Positions 1-7,030 of a stretch of DNA of 8,961 bases are shown one piece after another. Within the stretch, counting starts at the first letter, position 1; each line of letters starts with the position of its first letter. Origin of the DNA: an uncultured bacterium (lineage in GTDB: Bacteria > Cyanobacteriota > Vampirovibrionia > Gastranaerophilales > Gastranaerophilaceae); assembly GCA_948742005.1 (NCBI GenBank), contig CAPYQR010000057.1, positions 1-8,961 on the forward strand. Direction: 5' to 3'. The translations under genes were made by a program, and so were the position numbers. A model generated the notes under the pieces. It made no database searches and was not told where the DNA came from. It saw only the letters and a program-made list of their open reading frames with translations.

Positions 1-1149
1 GATGAGGGCGGACAATATATTTATTTAAAAAAAATATTCTCCAAAAAACTCGCATTCTTATACGGCTGGACATTATTTCTTGTAATTCAAACAGGAACGC
101 TTGCTGCTGTTAATATTGCGCTGGCTAAATTTGTCGGGTTGATTGTTCCTTTTTTCTCATCAAATAATACAATCTGTCAAATTCATCATTTTTCTTTTTC
201 ATATCAGCAGCTTTTAGCTATTTGCACAGTAATTTTTATAACATTTATTAATTCAAGAGGAATTAAAGCAGGGGTTTTTGTACAAAATTTGTTCACAATA
301 ACAAAAATAGTTTCAATTGTTGCAATTATTGTCTGCGGAATATTTTTCGGATTTAGTTTGGAAATTTTAAAAGATAATTTTTCAATGTTAAATAATAACA
401 TTATATTTAATTTTGAAACAGTTAAAACAATCTCAATGAGCATTGTAGGCGCGCTTTTTGCTTCAATCACCTGGAATAATGTTACTTTTATCGCATCTGA
501 AATTAAACATCCTGAAAAAAACATCAAAAAAGCGCTTTTTGCAGGGACTGTTCTTGTAATTTCTCTTTATTTTCTTCTAAATATGATTTACCTGTCCTGT
601 CTGCCTCTTGATTTAATTAAAACATCAGCAGAAGATATTGTTGGAGCACAATTAATTCAAACAATTTTTAATTCAAAAGCGCTTTATATAATAGCAATTA
701 TTTTAATAGTTTCCGCTTTTGGCTGCGCTAACGGGATGATTTTAACAGGCTCAAGAGTTTATTATAAAATGGCAAAAGATAGAATTTTCTTCAGAAAACT
801 TGCATTTATTGATAGACGTACAAAAGTTCCGCAAAATTCCCTCTGGCTTCAATGTGTCTGGATTTGCATTTTAATTTTCTGGGGAAATTATACCCAATTG
901 CTTGATTATGTTATTTACAGTGCAATCATTTTTTACGCGATAACGATTTTTGGCATTTTTAAAATGAGAAAACTATATCCTGATGTTAAAAATGTTTACA
1001 AAGTTAACAATTTCATACCTCTGGCTTTTATTTTTTTATCAATTATTTTAATTATTTTCCTAACAATTTTCAAACCCGCATATACCGTTCCCGGGCTTTT
1101 TATCACGCTGTTAGGGCTTGTTGTTTATCATCATTGGGATAAAAAATAA
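1..1149 (+). CDS. APC-family amino acid permease, 5' end missing
   Basis: This is an integral membrane amino acid transporter of the APC superfamily, most like the LAT/SLC7-type branch. The reading frame is open from the first base of the window and ends at TAA 1147-1149, giving 382 visible residues; the true start and about the first one and a half membrane helices lie upstream. The visible start DEGGQYIYL matches the PxxGGxYxYL signature at helix 2. Next come a long helix, the family motif NSRGIKAGVFVQNLFTITK, and the segment around SITWNNVTFIASEIKHPEKN, which corresponds to the broken helix 6 and the conserved E-x-K-x-P-x-x-N loop. GSRVYYKMAKDRIFF followed by KVPQNSLWLQ is the helix 8-9 region. 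About ten hydrophobic helices are visible. A TTG codon at 139 could be mistaken for a start, but the homology runs upstream of it. Substrate cannot be told from sequence alone. Confidence 0.9.
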   Translation, partial: DEGGQYIYLKKIFSKKLAFLYGWTLFLVIQTGTLAAVNIALAKFVGLIVPFFSSNNTICQIHHFSFSYQQLLAICTVIFITFINSRGIKAGVFVQNLFTITKIVSIVAIIVCGIFFGFSLEILKDNFSMLNNNIIFNFETVKTISMSIVGALFASITWNNVTFIASEIKHPEKNIKKALFAGTVLVISLYFLLNMIYLSCLPLDLIKTSAEDIVGAQLIQTIFNSKALYIIAIILIVSAFGCANGMILTGSRVYYKMAKDRIFFRKLAFIDRRTKVPQNSLWLQCVWICILIFWGNYTQLLDYVIYSAIIFYAITIFGIFKMRKLYPDVKNVYKVNNFIPLAFIFLSIILIIFLTIFKPAYTVPGLFITLLGLVVYHHWDKK

Positions 1150-1178
1150 ATAAAATCAAGTTTTTTCGCAATTAGGAC

Positions 1179-1206
1179 TTGTAAAAAACCAATAAATATG
1201 TATAAT
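1179..1206 (+). promoter_or_regulatory. Sigma70-type promoter of the HU gene
   Basis: TTGTAA (1179-1184) and a perfect TATAAT (1201-1206) are separated by 16 bases, with TG directly before the -10 box. Transcription would begin near 1213, giving a short leader with an AGGAG ribosome binding site at 1225-1229, six bases before the HU start codon. This gives HU its own promoter in the 86-base gap after the permease. Confidence 0.75.
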
Positions 1207-1235
1207 AGAGAGGTGTTATTAAAAAGGAGTTAGAT

Positions 1236-1520
1236 ATGAACAAAGAAGAATTAGTAAAAGCAGTTGCTACAGGCACAAAAATGTCTCAAAAAGACACAGC
1301 TGAAATCATCGGAGCAACTATTGAAACTATTCAAAAAACTGTTTCTAAAGGCAAAAAAGTTACTTTAGTCGGTTTTGGTACTTTTGAAGCAAGAAAAAGA
1401 GCCGCAAGAGTCGGCAGAAACCCTCAAACAGGTAAAGAAATTAAAATTGCCGCAAAAACAGTTCCTGCATTTTCTGCAGGCAAAAAATTCAAAGAATTAG
1501 TTAACAGCAAGAAAAAATAA
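1236..1520 (+). CDS. hup: HU-type nucleoid DNA-binding protein
   Basis: This is a small basic histone-like protein of the HU/IHF family (94 residues; E. coli HU is 90) that dimerises, bends DNA and helps shape the nucleoid. The N-terminal helical dimerisation half is MNKEELVKAVATGTKMSQKD and onward. It is followed by the family signature from about residue 46 to 66 (GFGTFEARKRAARVGRNPQT), which forms the beta arm; Pro63 in RNPQTG is the residue that intercalates into DNA. The C-terminal KKFKELVNSKKK is the usual basic tail. It is HU-like rather than a specialised IHF subunit because it stands as a single gene. ATG 1236 is supported by AGGAG six bases upstream and by a canonical promoter. A strong terminator follows 20 bases after the stop, so it is a monocistronic, probably highly expressed gene. 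Confidence 0.96.
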   Translation: MNKEELVKAVATGTKMSQKDTAEIIGATIETIQKTVSKGKKVTLVGFGTFEARKRAARVGRNPQTGKEIKIAAKTVPAFSAGKKFKELVNSKKK

Positions 1521-1540
1521 TTCTTGAATTATTCAAATTT

Positions 1541-1575
1541 AAACCCCTCAAGATAAACTCTTGAGGGGTTTTATT
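1541..1575 (+). terminator. Intrinsic terminator of the HU gene
   Basis: AAACCCCTCAAGA (1541-1553) pairs perfectly with TCTTGAGGGGTTT (1559-1571) around the five-base loop TAAAC, giving a 13-bp stem followed by a T-rich tail (TTATTTATT). It lies 20 bases past the HU stop codon. Confidence 0.92.
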
Positions 1576-1669
1576 TATTCTTTAATTTTATATTTATTAA
1601 GTTTTGTAACAAATAAAAACAAATTCTGCAATTTTTCATTTCAGATATACTTTATATATATGTAAGATA

Positions 1670-1791
1670 TAAATCAAATCAAAAATCCAAATAACTTAAG
1701 AAACTAAACTAAATTCATACACACACTAACCTTCAACACGAGAATCAAGCAAAAAGATTCAAATCCTCTAAATTATTAGAGGATTTTTTTT
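1670..1791 (+). ncRNA. Candidate small RNA between HU and the GNAT-like gene
   Basis: This is a proposal, not a recognised family. A good plus-strand terminator (1761-1791) has no gene ahead of it, because HU already ends at its own terminator. Upstream, TTCAGA (1640-1645) and TAAGAT (1663-1668) are 17 bases apart; TATACT (1646-1651) is an alternative -10. Between them and the hairpin lies an A/C-rich stretch: by hand count 1671-1750 has 4 G against 19 C. No start codon followed by a useful frame is present; the ATG at 1660 is directly followed by TAA. A short unstructured transcript ending in a hairpin would fit. The alternative is that the hairpin only serves the converging minus-strand operon. 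Confidence 0.25.
1761..1791 (+). terminator. Terminator hairpin with U-tract on the plus strand
   Basis: AAATCCTCTAA (1761-1771) pairs with TTAGAGGATTT (1776-1786) around the loop ATTA, an 11-bp perfect stem, followed by an eight-T run (1784-1791). The right arm contains the stop codon of the minus-strand GNAT-like gene. Read on the minus strand, the stem is followed only by TTT, GAATC, then TTTTT. It may therefore work in both directions, but the U-tract is clearly better on the plus strand. Confidence 0.8.
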
Positions 1792-2294
1792 AATTCCATA
1801 ACATTTTCAGCAAGAAAATAGTTACTTCCCAAATATTTTAATTCTTCTTTTACGATTTCAAAATTTAGCCCGCGAAAAAGCTCAATATCTTTGTGTGATT
1901 TTTTATTTACATATAACTTAAAATTTGAATCCAGTTTTTTTGATAATTCTTTTATTAAAAATTCATAAGCAACACTTGTTTTAAATTCATTTAAAACAGA
2001 GAATTCTTCAATTGAATAATAATCTTTTCTTTTAAAATATTCAATAAAACCAACCGCGCGCGGTTTTATTTTTTCGTTATTATCTTGTTGTTTTTCTCTG
2101 ATTAAAAAATAAGAAAAATTATCAAACTTTATTCTCTCTTTTAAGGCTTCTCTTTGAACAAAGCTAAGCAGATATTCTCTTATTTCGGATGAAATAACAT
2201 TATCATCTGTTTCATTATATATTTTTTGCCATATTTCACACAAATTCAAAAGAATATTTGTTTTTTGATAATCAACATATTCTAAAAAAAGCAT
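1776..2294 (-). CDS. GNAT-like acetyltransferase-fold protein, divergent
   Basis: The product has 172 residues and no signal peptide, so it is probably cytoplasmic. The second half has the pattern of a GNAT N-acetyltransferase: strand AVGFIEYF (80-87), strand IEEFSVL (95-101), a helix at about 106-120, a strand FKLYVNK (125-131), then KSHKDIELFRGLNFEIV (132-148), which resembles the motif B helix and its terminal GF. The usual acetyl-CoA pyrophosphate loop (Q/R-x-x-G-x-G/A) is not visible; the equivalent place reads VLNEFKTSVAYE, so activity or acyl-CoA binding is uncertain. The first 70 residues are helical and charged without a recognised domain. The start ATG shares one base with the stop of the upstream gene (TAATG), so translation is probably coupled to the DUF2993-like protein. 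It is the last gene of the minus-strand operon, and its stop lies inside a terminator hairpin. Confidence 0.6.
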   Translation of the reverse strand: MLFLEYVDYQKTNILLNLCEIWQKIYNETDDNVISSEIREYLLSFVQREALKERIKFDNFSYFLIREKQQDNNEKIKPRAVGFIEYFKRKDYYSIEEFSVLNEFKTSVAYEFLIKELSKKLDSNFKLYVNKKSHKDIELFRGLNFEIVKEELKYLGSNYFLAENVMELKKIL

Positions 2295-3226
2295 TATTTC
2301 CCTTTGTCCTGAACAATAATTACACCATTAACAGAAATCTTTGACGGATTTATTTTAATTGAATCAATTTTCAAATCACCCTCGTTATATTTATCAAGCT
2401 GAATTTTAGAATTCATCGGATTAAAAAGATTAATCAAAGGTGCAAAATTTGAATAATCAACTTTGTTGGAATTAATCATAAAATCACAAAATTCAATCTT
2501 ATTATCTACAACTTTTAATCCTGCGCTCATTTTAACATTAACAGGTTTAATTAAATCTGATACGCCGGCTAAATTTGCAAGGTTTTTCAAAAAGGATGAA
2601 GAGCTTGATTTTAAGCTTTCATTTGCCTTTGGAAGCGGGGTAATTTTATAGTTTAATGACAATTTATCTTGCGATAGTTGAGAAGTTAAATTTTCTATTT
2701 TAAATAATGAAGATAAAAACTTATCACCATTTACTTTTTTAAGCGTTTGTTGAAATTTTTCACTATTCAGTGTCTTATTTAAATCTTCATTTGTTATATC
2801 AACATCATACCCCAGAACCATCGGCTCTACATAGGTTAATTTGTCGTCTTTTAATTGAATATGGTTATATTGGCACAATGTTCTTGCGCTAAAGTTTGAA
2901 ATGAGCATATCTTCATATTTAATATTTTTACCTTGCAGATTTAAACTTTTAAAAATTCCATCTGTCAAAGAAACACCATAAAAATTAGAAATTTTAACAT
3001 TTATTTTTGAATTTGTTGTTTTTTTTAATTCTTTTGTAATAGCATGTGCTCCTATGTTTCTTGCTAAAAAATTAGTTCCCGTTAATGAGGCTAAATTTCC
3101 CTTAAAATTTTTTTCAGGCACTTGCGCAGAACAAAAAGATGTATAATCAAGCGCAAAGGCATTTGAATTAAATGTTAAAAAAAGCATTAAAATCAAGATT
3201 GTATTTTTTATTATATTTTTTTTCAT
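2294..3226 (-). CDS. Secreted DUF2993/LmeA-like lipid-binding protein
   Basis: This is a 310-residue exported protein. Residues 1-25 form a classical signal peptide (MKKN basic start, hydrophobic core, cleavage after NAFA). The mature part resembles DUF2993 (LmeA family), whose characterised actinobacterial member binds phospholipid in the cell envelope. Features supporting this are the ITKELKKTTNSKINVKISNF segment (63-82), GIFKSLNLQGKNIKYEDMLISN (90-111), where a strand-turn-strand repeat with 'G..nl....i.is' is expected, and the closing strands IKINPSKISVNGVIIV (290-305). A serine-rich linker lies near 205-211. Family assignment is by pattern, not by search. GGAGG (3231-3235), four bases ahead of ATG 3226, supports the start. 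It sits 76 bases after the methyltransferase gene and overlaps the GNAT-like gene by one base, suggesting the two work or are at least made together. Confidence 0.6.
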   Translation of the reverse strand: MKKNIIKNTILILMLFLTFNSNAFALDYTSFCSAQVPEKNFKGNLASLTGTNFLARNIGAHAITKELKKTTNSKINVKISNFYGVSLTDGIFKSLNLQGKNIKYEDMLISNFSARTLCQYNHIQLKDDKLTYVEPMVLGYDVDITNEDLNKTLNSEKFQQTLKKVNGDKFLSSLFKIENLTSQLSQDKLSLNYKITPLPKANESLKSSSSSFLKNLANLAGVSDLIKPVNVKMSAGLKVVDNKIEFCDFMINSNKVDYSNFAPLINLFNPMNSKIQLDKYNEGDLKIDSIKINPSKISVNGVIIVQDKGK

Positions 3227-3259
3227 AAACCCTCCAAAATTTTAAATTTATCTATTGCT

Positions 3260-3265
3260 ATTATA
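3260..3265 (-). promoter_or_regulatory. Possible -10 box before the DUF2993-like gene
   Basis: On the minus strand the 76-base gap 3227-3302 contains a perfect TATAAT at 3265-3260, about 34 bases ahead of the start codon. The -35 region at the right distance (TGGTTC at 3288-3283, 17 bases away) is poor. It may give the DUF2993/GNAT pair expression separate from nrdDG. No terminator hairpin is seen in this gap, so read-through from upstream is also possible. Confidence 0.4.
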
Positions 3266-3302
3266 TAATCAAAACTTTAAAAGAACCATTATTAATTCAA
3301 TT

Positions 3303-4151
3303 TTAGCTAAATTTATTCTCCTTTAAAAAACTGCTCAATGTCTGTCTTTTTGAGGCTTGAAGCTCTAAATTGCGGTTTTTAATTATTGTTTTGTCATCTA
3401 AATCTAAATTTTTATCTTTATATGTAATTGCAGATTTTGTTTTTAAACTTTCCAGCTCTAATTCATTATAAGGATTTAAAATCAAATCTTTATTAAAAGA
3501 AGCAATAACGGCAATTACTTTTGAATTTTTAAATACTTTTCCAATTTGAAGATTATTTTGATTTAACGCCGCTAAAACAGGTTTTGAATGATTGTAGGTA
3601 CAATAAATTGAATCAAAATGCATTTTGGATACAATTTCTTTAATTAAATCCTCACTCCACAATTGAGGCTGTTTATAAGGCGCAAAACCGTCATGAAAAA
3701 TTATATCGTATTTTTTGTTTAATATTTTGATTATTTTTCTAATGTCTTCAATATAAAAATGAATAAATCCGGGGGTTTTAAGATTTTTATCAATAATTTT
3801 ATTTATATTTTCATCAAATTCAAATTGAGAAGATTTTTGAACAAGATTTTTATCTGTTTCAACACAATCAATAAAATCTATTCTATCCTTGAAATACAAA
3901 AGCGCTGTTTTCGTGTTATAGCCAATTCCATAACAAATATCAAGAATTTTTAGAGTTTTTTTGAATTTTGAACCAAATTTCAAAGCACACAATACAGGTT
4001 CGACAAATTTTTCAAATGCTTCTTTTTTAGCACCCTGTCTTGAATGATAAATCTCATCCAGCTTTTTGTTAAAAAGCCCGATTGAACCATCATCACTCAC
4101 AAAAACTTCAATATCAGGATTGTTTAAATCAATAATGTTTTTACACATCAT
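3303..4151 (-). CDS. MnmC2-like SAM-dependent tRNA methyltransferase
   Basis: The product has 282 residues and is probably cytoplasmic. It resembles the methyltransferase half of MnmC (DUF752/COG4121), which methylates 5-aminomethyluridine at tRNA wobble position 34. Key segments are YHSRQGAKKEAF (35-46), the SAM-binding motif LDICYGIGYN (70-79), acidic Glu98 at the end of the next strand, FHDGFAPYKQPQLW (152-165), which matches the family pattern DGFAPxKxPxxW, and YCTYNHSKPVLAAL (183-196). The FAD oxidase half of the two-domain E. coli enzyme is absent; stand-alone MnmC2 is known, for example in Aquifex. The C-terminal 55 residues are lysine-rich and not recognised. The chosen ATG 4151 overlaps the nrdG stop as ATGA, which is typical of coupled genes. 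A TTG at 4160 (three residues longer) and ATG 4148 are alternatives, and none has a clear ribosome binding site. Confidence 0.7.
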   Translation of the reverse strand: MMCKNIIDLNNPDIEVFVSDDGSIGLFNKKLDEIYHSRQGAKKEAFEKFVEPVLCALKFGSKFKKTLKILDICYGIGYNTKTALLYFKDRIDFIDCVETDKNLVQKSSQFEFDENINKIIDKNLKTPGFIHFYIEDIRKIIKILNKKYDIIFHDGFAPYKQPQLWSEDLIKEIVSKMHFDSIYCTYNHSKPVLAALNQNNLQIGKVFKNSKVIAVIASFNKDLILNPYNELELESLKTKSAITYKDKNLDLDDKTIIKNRNLELQASKRQTLSSFLKENKFS

Positions 4152-4642
4152 GGCATACAATAATGAACAATTTTATTTTCAGCAAGGCTTTTTTGAACAT
4201 CAATTATTCTTTGATTAGAACTTCCGACCCATTTAAGATTGTTGTCATTCAATTCTTTTTGAAATTCACCGTCAACCAAAACATCAATATTTGATAAATC
4301 TAATTTATCTTTGATGTCTTCCCACAAAAACCCCGTATAAAGCCAGACAGTTTTCTCAGGAAGAGTTTGTTTAACTTTTTTTGCCAATCTTAAAACTTCT
4401 TCTCTGTTAAAAGGGTGCAAAGGATCGCCTCCTGAAAAAGTAATTCCCGAGATATGGTCTTTTGAAAGGGTTTCAAAAAGTTCCGCTTCGGCTGCTGAAT
4501 CAAATTCTATTCCGCTTGCAATATCCCAGGTTTGAGAATTTTGACATCCGTCACAGCAATGTGTACAGCCTGAAACCCACAAAACAACTCTTAAACCGTC
4601 GCCGTTCAGCATATCATCTTTGGTGATGTTGTGATAATTCAT
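4148..4642 (-). CDS. nrdG: Anaerobic ribonucleotide reductase-activating protein
   Basis: This radical-SAM activase puts the glycyl radical on NrdD under anaerobic conditions. It has 164 residues, close to the 154 of E. coli NrdG. The [4Fe-4S]/SAM-binding cysteines are C26, C30 and C33 in CTHCCDGC, the CxxxCxxC pattern. FSGGDPL (69-75) is the SAM-binding GGE/GGD motif, and VDGEF (123-127) and SSNQRIIDVQKSL (141-153) are typical of the NrdG C-terminal part. The extra cysteine C29 inside the motif is seen but probably not a ligand. It lies 111 bases after nrdD on the same strand, separated by the GC-rich repeat element, and overlaps the methyltransferase gene by four bases. ATG 4642 has a modest AAGGG five bases upstream. 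The same frame stays open to 4702 but has no start codon there. Confidence 0.95.
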   Translation of the reverse strand: MNYHNITKDDMLNGDGLRVVLWVSGCTHCCDGCQNSQTWDIASGIEFDSAAEAELFETLSKDHISGITFSGGDPLHPFNREEVLRLAKKVKQTLPEKTVWLYTGFLWEDIKDKLDLSNIDVLVDGEFQKELNDNNLKWVGSSNQRIIDVQKSLAENKIVHYCMP

Positions 4643-4647
4643 TTTGA

Positions 4648-4751
4648 CCCTTTCGCCCTGACTTTCGTCTTGCTCCTGAGGAACTTCGTTCCACGTCGCC
4701 TGTCATTTGCTTCGGGTCTTGCTCATCGCAAGCCCCTTTCGCTCTGACTTT
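4648..4751 (-). repeat. GC-rich repeat element between nrdD and nrdG
   Basis: This short block is about 54% GC by hand count (58 of 108 bases, 4646-4753) in an otherwise AT-rich neighbourhood. It is bounded by a direct repeat: plus-strand CCCTTTCGCCCTGACTTT (4648-4665) and CCCTTTCGCTCTGACTTT (4734-4751), 17 of 18 identical and 86 bases apart. Inside, GTCTTGCTC occurs twice (4667-4675 and 4716-4724). Two small hairpins are possible: GGAAC/GTTCC around 4680-4692 and CTTGC/GCAAG around 4718-4732. The whole nrdD-nrdG gap consists of this block. It looks like an inserted dispersed repeat or a structured intra-operon RNA; which of the two cannot be told from one copy. Confidence 0.6.
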
Positions 4752-4753
4752 TT

Positions 4754-7003
4754 CTACATTGAAACTCTGTCTTTTATTTCTTCCATTTTATGATCTGCCA
4801 GTCTGGAATCGCCTTTTACGCGTGAATAAGCAAGATAGCCATTCATTCTGTCTATTTTGGTTAAATTTTTAGACCCGCATTTCGGGCAAACATCCATGTT
4901 TAACTCTTGATGTCCGCAATCATCACAATATGACAAAGACATATTGACACCTTCGTAGAAACCTTTGTCCATAGCGCGTTTTAACAATGTTTCAACAGCT
5001 TTTGTATTGTAAGATATAGGATATTTAACATATTGGATTTTACCACCATTCATTAAATTCCAAAATCTTCCTTCAATATCCTGTTTTTGAATAGGGCTGA
5101 TTTGCTCCGAAACATGACAATGGAAAGAATTTGAAACATAGGGTTTATCAGAAACATTTTCTACAATTCCATATTTTTTCCTGAATTGTTTAACCTGCAA
5201 ACCGCAGAGATTTTCGGCAGGTGTGCCATAAAGTGCGTACAGCCAGCCGTCTTGGTCTTTGAATTCTGCTACTTTTTTATTAATATATTCCATAACTTCA
5301 ACAGCAAAATCTCCATCCTCAACAAGTGATTTGCCGTTGTGAAGTTCTTGAAGTTCATTTAGTGCGGTAATACCAAATGAAGCAGTTGCAGATTTTAAAA
5401 CAGGTTTTATTTTATCACCATGTTTTAAATTACCGCCCAAAAATCCTCCCTCGCAAAACGCTAAAGGATTAATGCTTGCTCTCATTTCGCCTAAATATTC
5501 ATAAGTTCTGATATGAATTTTACGAATCAAATTCATGTAATAATCTAAAACTTCATAAAAATCTCTGCTTTCCTTTTTTGCTTTAGCATAAATCATAGGT
5601 AAATGCAGACTGATTGCACCGATATTAAATCTGCCGACAAAAATCGGCTTATCATTTTCATCTTGCGGTTTAATTCCGCCTTTTTCATACCATGGTGATA
5701 AAAACGCACGGCAACCCATCGGAGAAACGACTCTTTTATATTTTTTATACATTGAAGCAACATACCCCTCACCGGATAAAGAAAGCCAATCAGGGTACAT
5801 TGTCTTTTTAGAACATTCAACACCCGCATGGAAAAGTTTTTCAAGGGGTTTTCCCTCGCCATGCAGATTTTCATCATATAAAAATACAATTTTCGGAAAC
5901 AAAACAGGTTTTTTACAATCTTTTTTACCTTGACCGCCTTGACGGGTTTTCAAGCAGGCAAGTGTTGCCATAACTTCAAATTCGCTCTCGCCTAAGCCTG
6001 TTGTAACGGTGATAAAAGGATAATCTCCGCGAGATGAAGCCACTGTGTTGAATTTATATTCCCAGCCTTGGAAGCCTTGTTCAAAATCACTTTGAACGTC
6101 TTTCATTGCTTCTTCATTTGCTTTTTCCATTGAAAGACCCATGCAGATATATCTGTCTTTTTGTCTTTCAAAGGTTTTTTGTGCATAAGGAGCAAGGATT
6201 TTATCCACCTCAGGAACGGTAAAACCGCCATATTGCTGGCTTGCTGCCGCCATTACAATATCTCCGATTACATCAAACGCCACATCCAGACTTTTCGGTT
6301 CATTATACCAAATATTACCCATTTCAAAACCGTCTTTTAAAACATTTGCAACATCAAACAAGCAGCAATTCATTGTATCGCGACGTGCACACATATCGTG
6401 GATATAGATATAGCCGTCTTTAATTGCCTGAATTTCTTCAACGGTTAAGAAGAATTTTTTATACAGCTCTTTATTTAATTCATTAAAAATCAAAGAACGT
6501 TTTGTTGAAACCAGAGTTGAATCAGCATTAGCATTTTCCTTATCACCGATATACATGATTCTTTGTGATTCTTGATAAACTTTATCAAGCATATGAACAA
6601 AATCGCGTTTATAGTTTCTGTAGTTTCTGTAGCTTTCAGCAACACTTGGGCTCAACGCCTGCAGTGCAGATTCAACGATATTATGCATTTGAGCAATTTC
6701 AACATCGTCTTTATTCATATCCAAAACAGATTTATTAACAAAATTACAAATATCTTTAATTTCAGAGTCGGAAAATTCTACAAGCATTCTTGTTGCAGAT
6801 TTTTTAATTGCATCAATTACTTTTTGGATATTATATTTTTCTTTTGTACCATCTTTTTTTATAATTGTGATATTGTTAAGATTTCTTCTTGAGAAATTAA
6901 AAACATTAACTAAGTTTTCACTATTTCTAATCGAATCCGTAACCGGTGCATTTGATTCATTTTTAGAAATATTTGTTCTAATATCGTTTGTAACCTTTTG
7001 CAT
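4754..7003 (-). CDS. nrdD: Anaerobic (class III) ribonucleoside-triphosphate reductase
   Basis: This oxygen-sensitive glycyl-radical enzyme reduces ribonucleoside triphosphates to deoxy forms for DNA synthesis. It has 749 residues (E. coli 712). The N-terminal ATP-cone (about residues 44-132, starting ITIIKKDGTKEKYNIQKVID) is the allosteric dATP/ATP switch. In the barrel, C213 (MNCCLFD) and C431 (SPMGCRAFLSPW) match the active-site cysteine pair; C431 would carry the thiyl radical. N460 lies in GRFNIGAISLHLP. The C-terminal zinc knuckle uses C693, C696, C706 and C709, and the radical glycine is G722 in RMNGYL. A perfect AGGAGG at 7014-7009, five bases before ATG 7003, fixes the start; a TTG at 7027 in the same frame is rejected. 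It heads the operon with nrdG, behind its own likely promoter and a leader of about 115 bases. Confidence 0.97.
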   Translation of the reverse strand: MQKVTNDIRTNISKNESNAPVTDSIRNSENLVNVFNFSRRNLNNITIIKKDGTKEKYNIQKVIDAIKKSATRMLVEFSDSEIKDICNFVNKSVLDMNKDDVEIAQMHNIVESALQALSPSVAESYRNYRNYKRDFVHMLDKVYQESQRIMYIGDKENANADSTLVSTKRSLIFNELNKELYKKFFLTVEEIQAIKDGYIYIHDMCARRDTMNCCLFDVANVLKDGFEMGNIWYNEPKSLDVAFDVIGDIVMAAASQQYGGFTVPEVDKILAPYAQKTFERQKDRYICMGLSMEKANEEAMKDVQSDFEQGFQGWEYKFNTVASSRGDYPFITVTTGLGESEFEVMATLACLKTRQGGQGKKDCKKPVLFPKIVFLYDENLHGEGKPLEKLFHAGVECSKKTMYPDWLSLSGEGYVASMYKKYKRVVSPMGCRAFLSPWYEKGGIKPQDENDKPIFVGRFNIGAISLHLPMIYAKAKKESRDFYEVLDYYMNLIRKIHIRTYEYLGEMRASINPLAFCEGGFLGGNLKHGDKIKPVLKSATASFGITALNELQELHNGKSLVEDGDFAVEVMEYINKKVAEFKDQDGWLYALYGTPAENLCGLQVKQFRKKYGIVENVSDKPYVSNSFHCHVSEQISPIQKQDIEGRFWNLMNGGKIQYVKYPISYNTKAVETLLKRAMDKGFYEGVNMSLSYCDDCGHQELNMDVCPKCGSKNLTKIDRMNGYLAYSRVKGDSRLADHKMEEIKDRVSM

Positions 7004-7008
7004 TAATT

Positions 7009-7014
7009 CCTCCT
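7009..7014 (-). promoter_or_regulatory. Ribosome binding site that decides the nrdD start
   Basis: Minus-strand AGGAGG lies five bases ahead of ATG 7003. It falls inside the eight-codon extension that a TTG start at 7027 would add, so initiation at 7003 is far more likely. Confidence 0.9.
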
Positions 7015-7030
7015 CAGATTTTTGCAATAA

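Noticed and set aside
139..141. TTG 139 as the start of the permease
   Set aside because: The frame is open to base 1 and the upstream residues carry the family's GGxYxYL signature and a membrane helix.
1160..1189. GTTTTTT / AAAAAAC inverted repeat as a terminator of the permease gene
   Set aside because: Only seven almost pure A-T pairs around a 16-base loop, and it overlaps the -35 box of HU.
4754..4900. Asn before the radical glycine in NrdD (RMNGYL instead of the RxCGYL of some NrdDs)
   Set aside because: From memory, RMNGYL followed by a YSR-like stretch occurs in a known NrdD subgroup of gut anaerobes, so it is not taken as novel.
6572..6892. Plus-strand frame of 106 codons opposite nrdD, and similar frames opposite or within other genes
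   Set aside because: They are antisense or out-of-frame shadows of clearly recognised genes, with no family pattern or ribosome binding site.
7004..7027. TTG start at 7027 adding eight residues to NrdD
   Set aside because: The extension is the ribosome binding site itself; AGGAGG lies five bases before ATG 7003.
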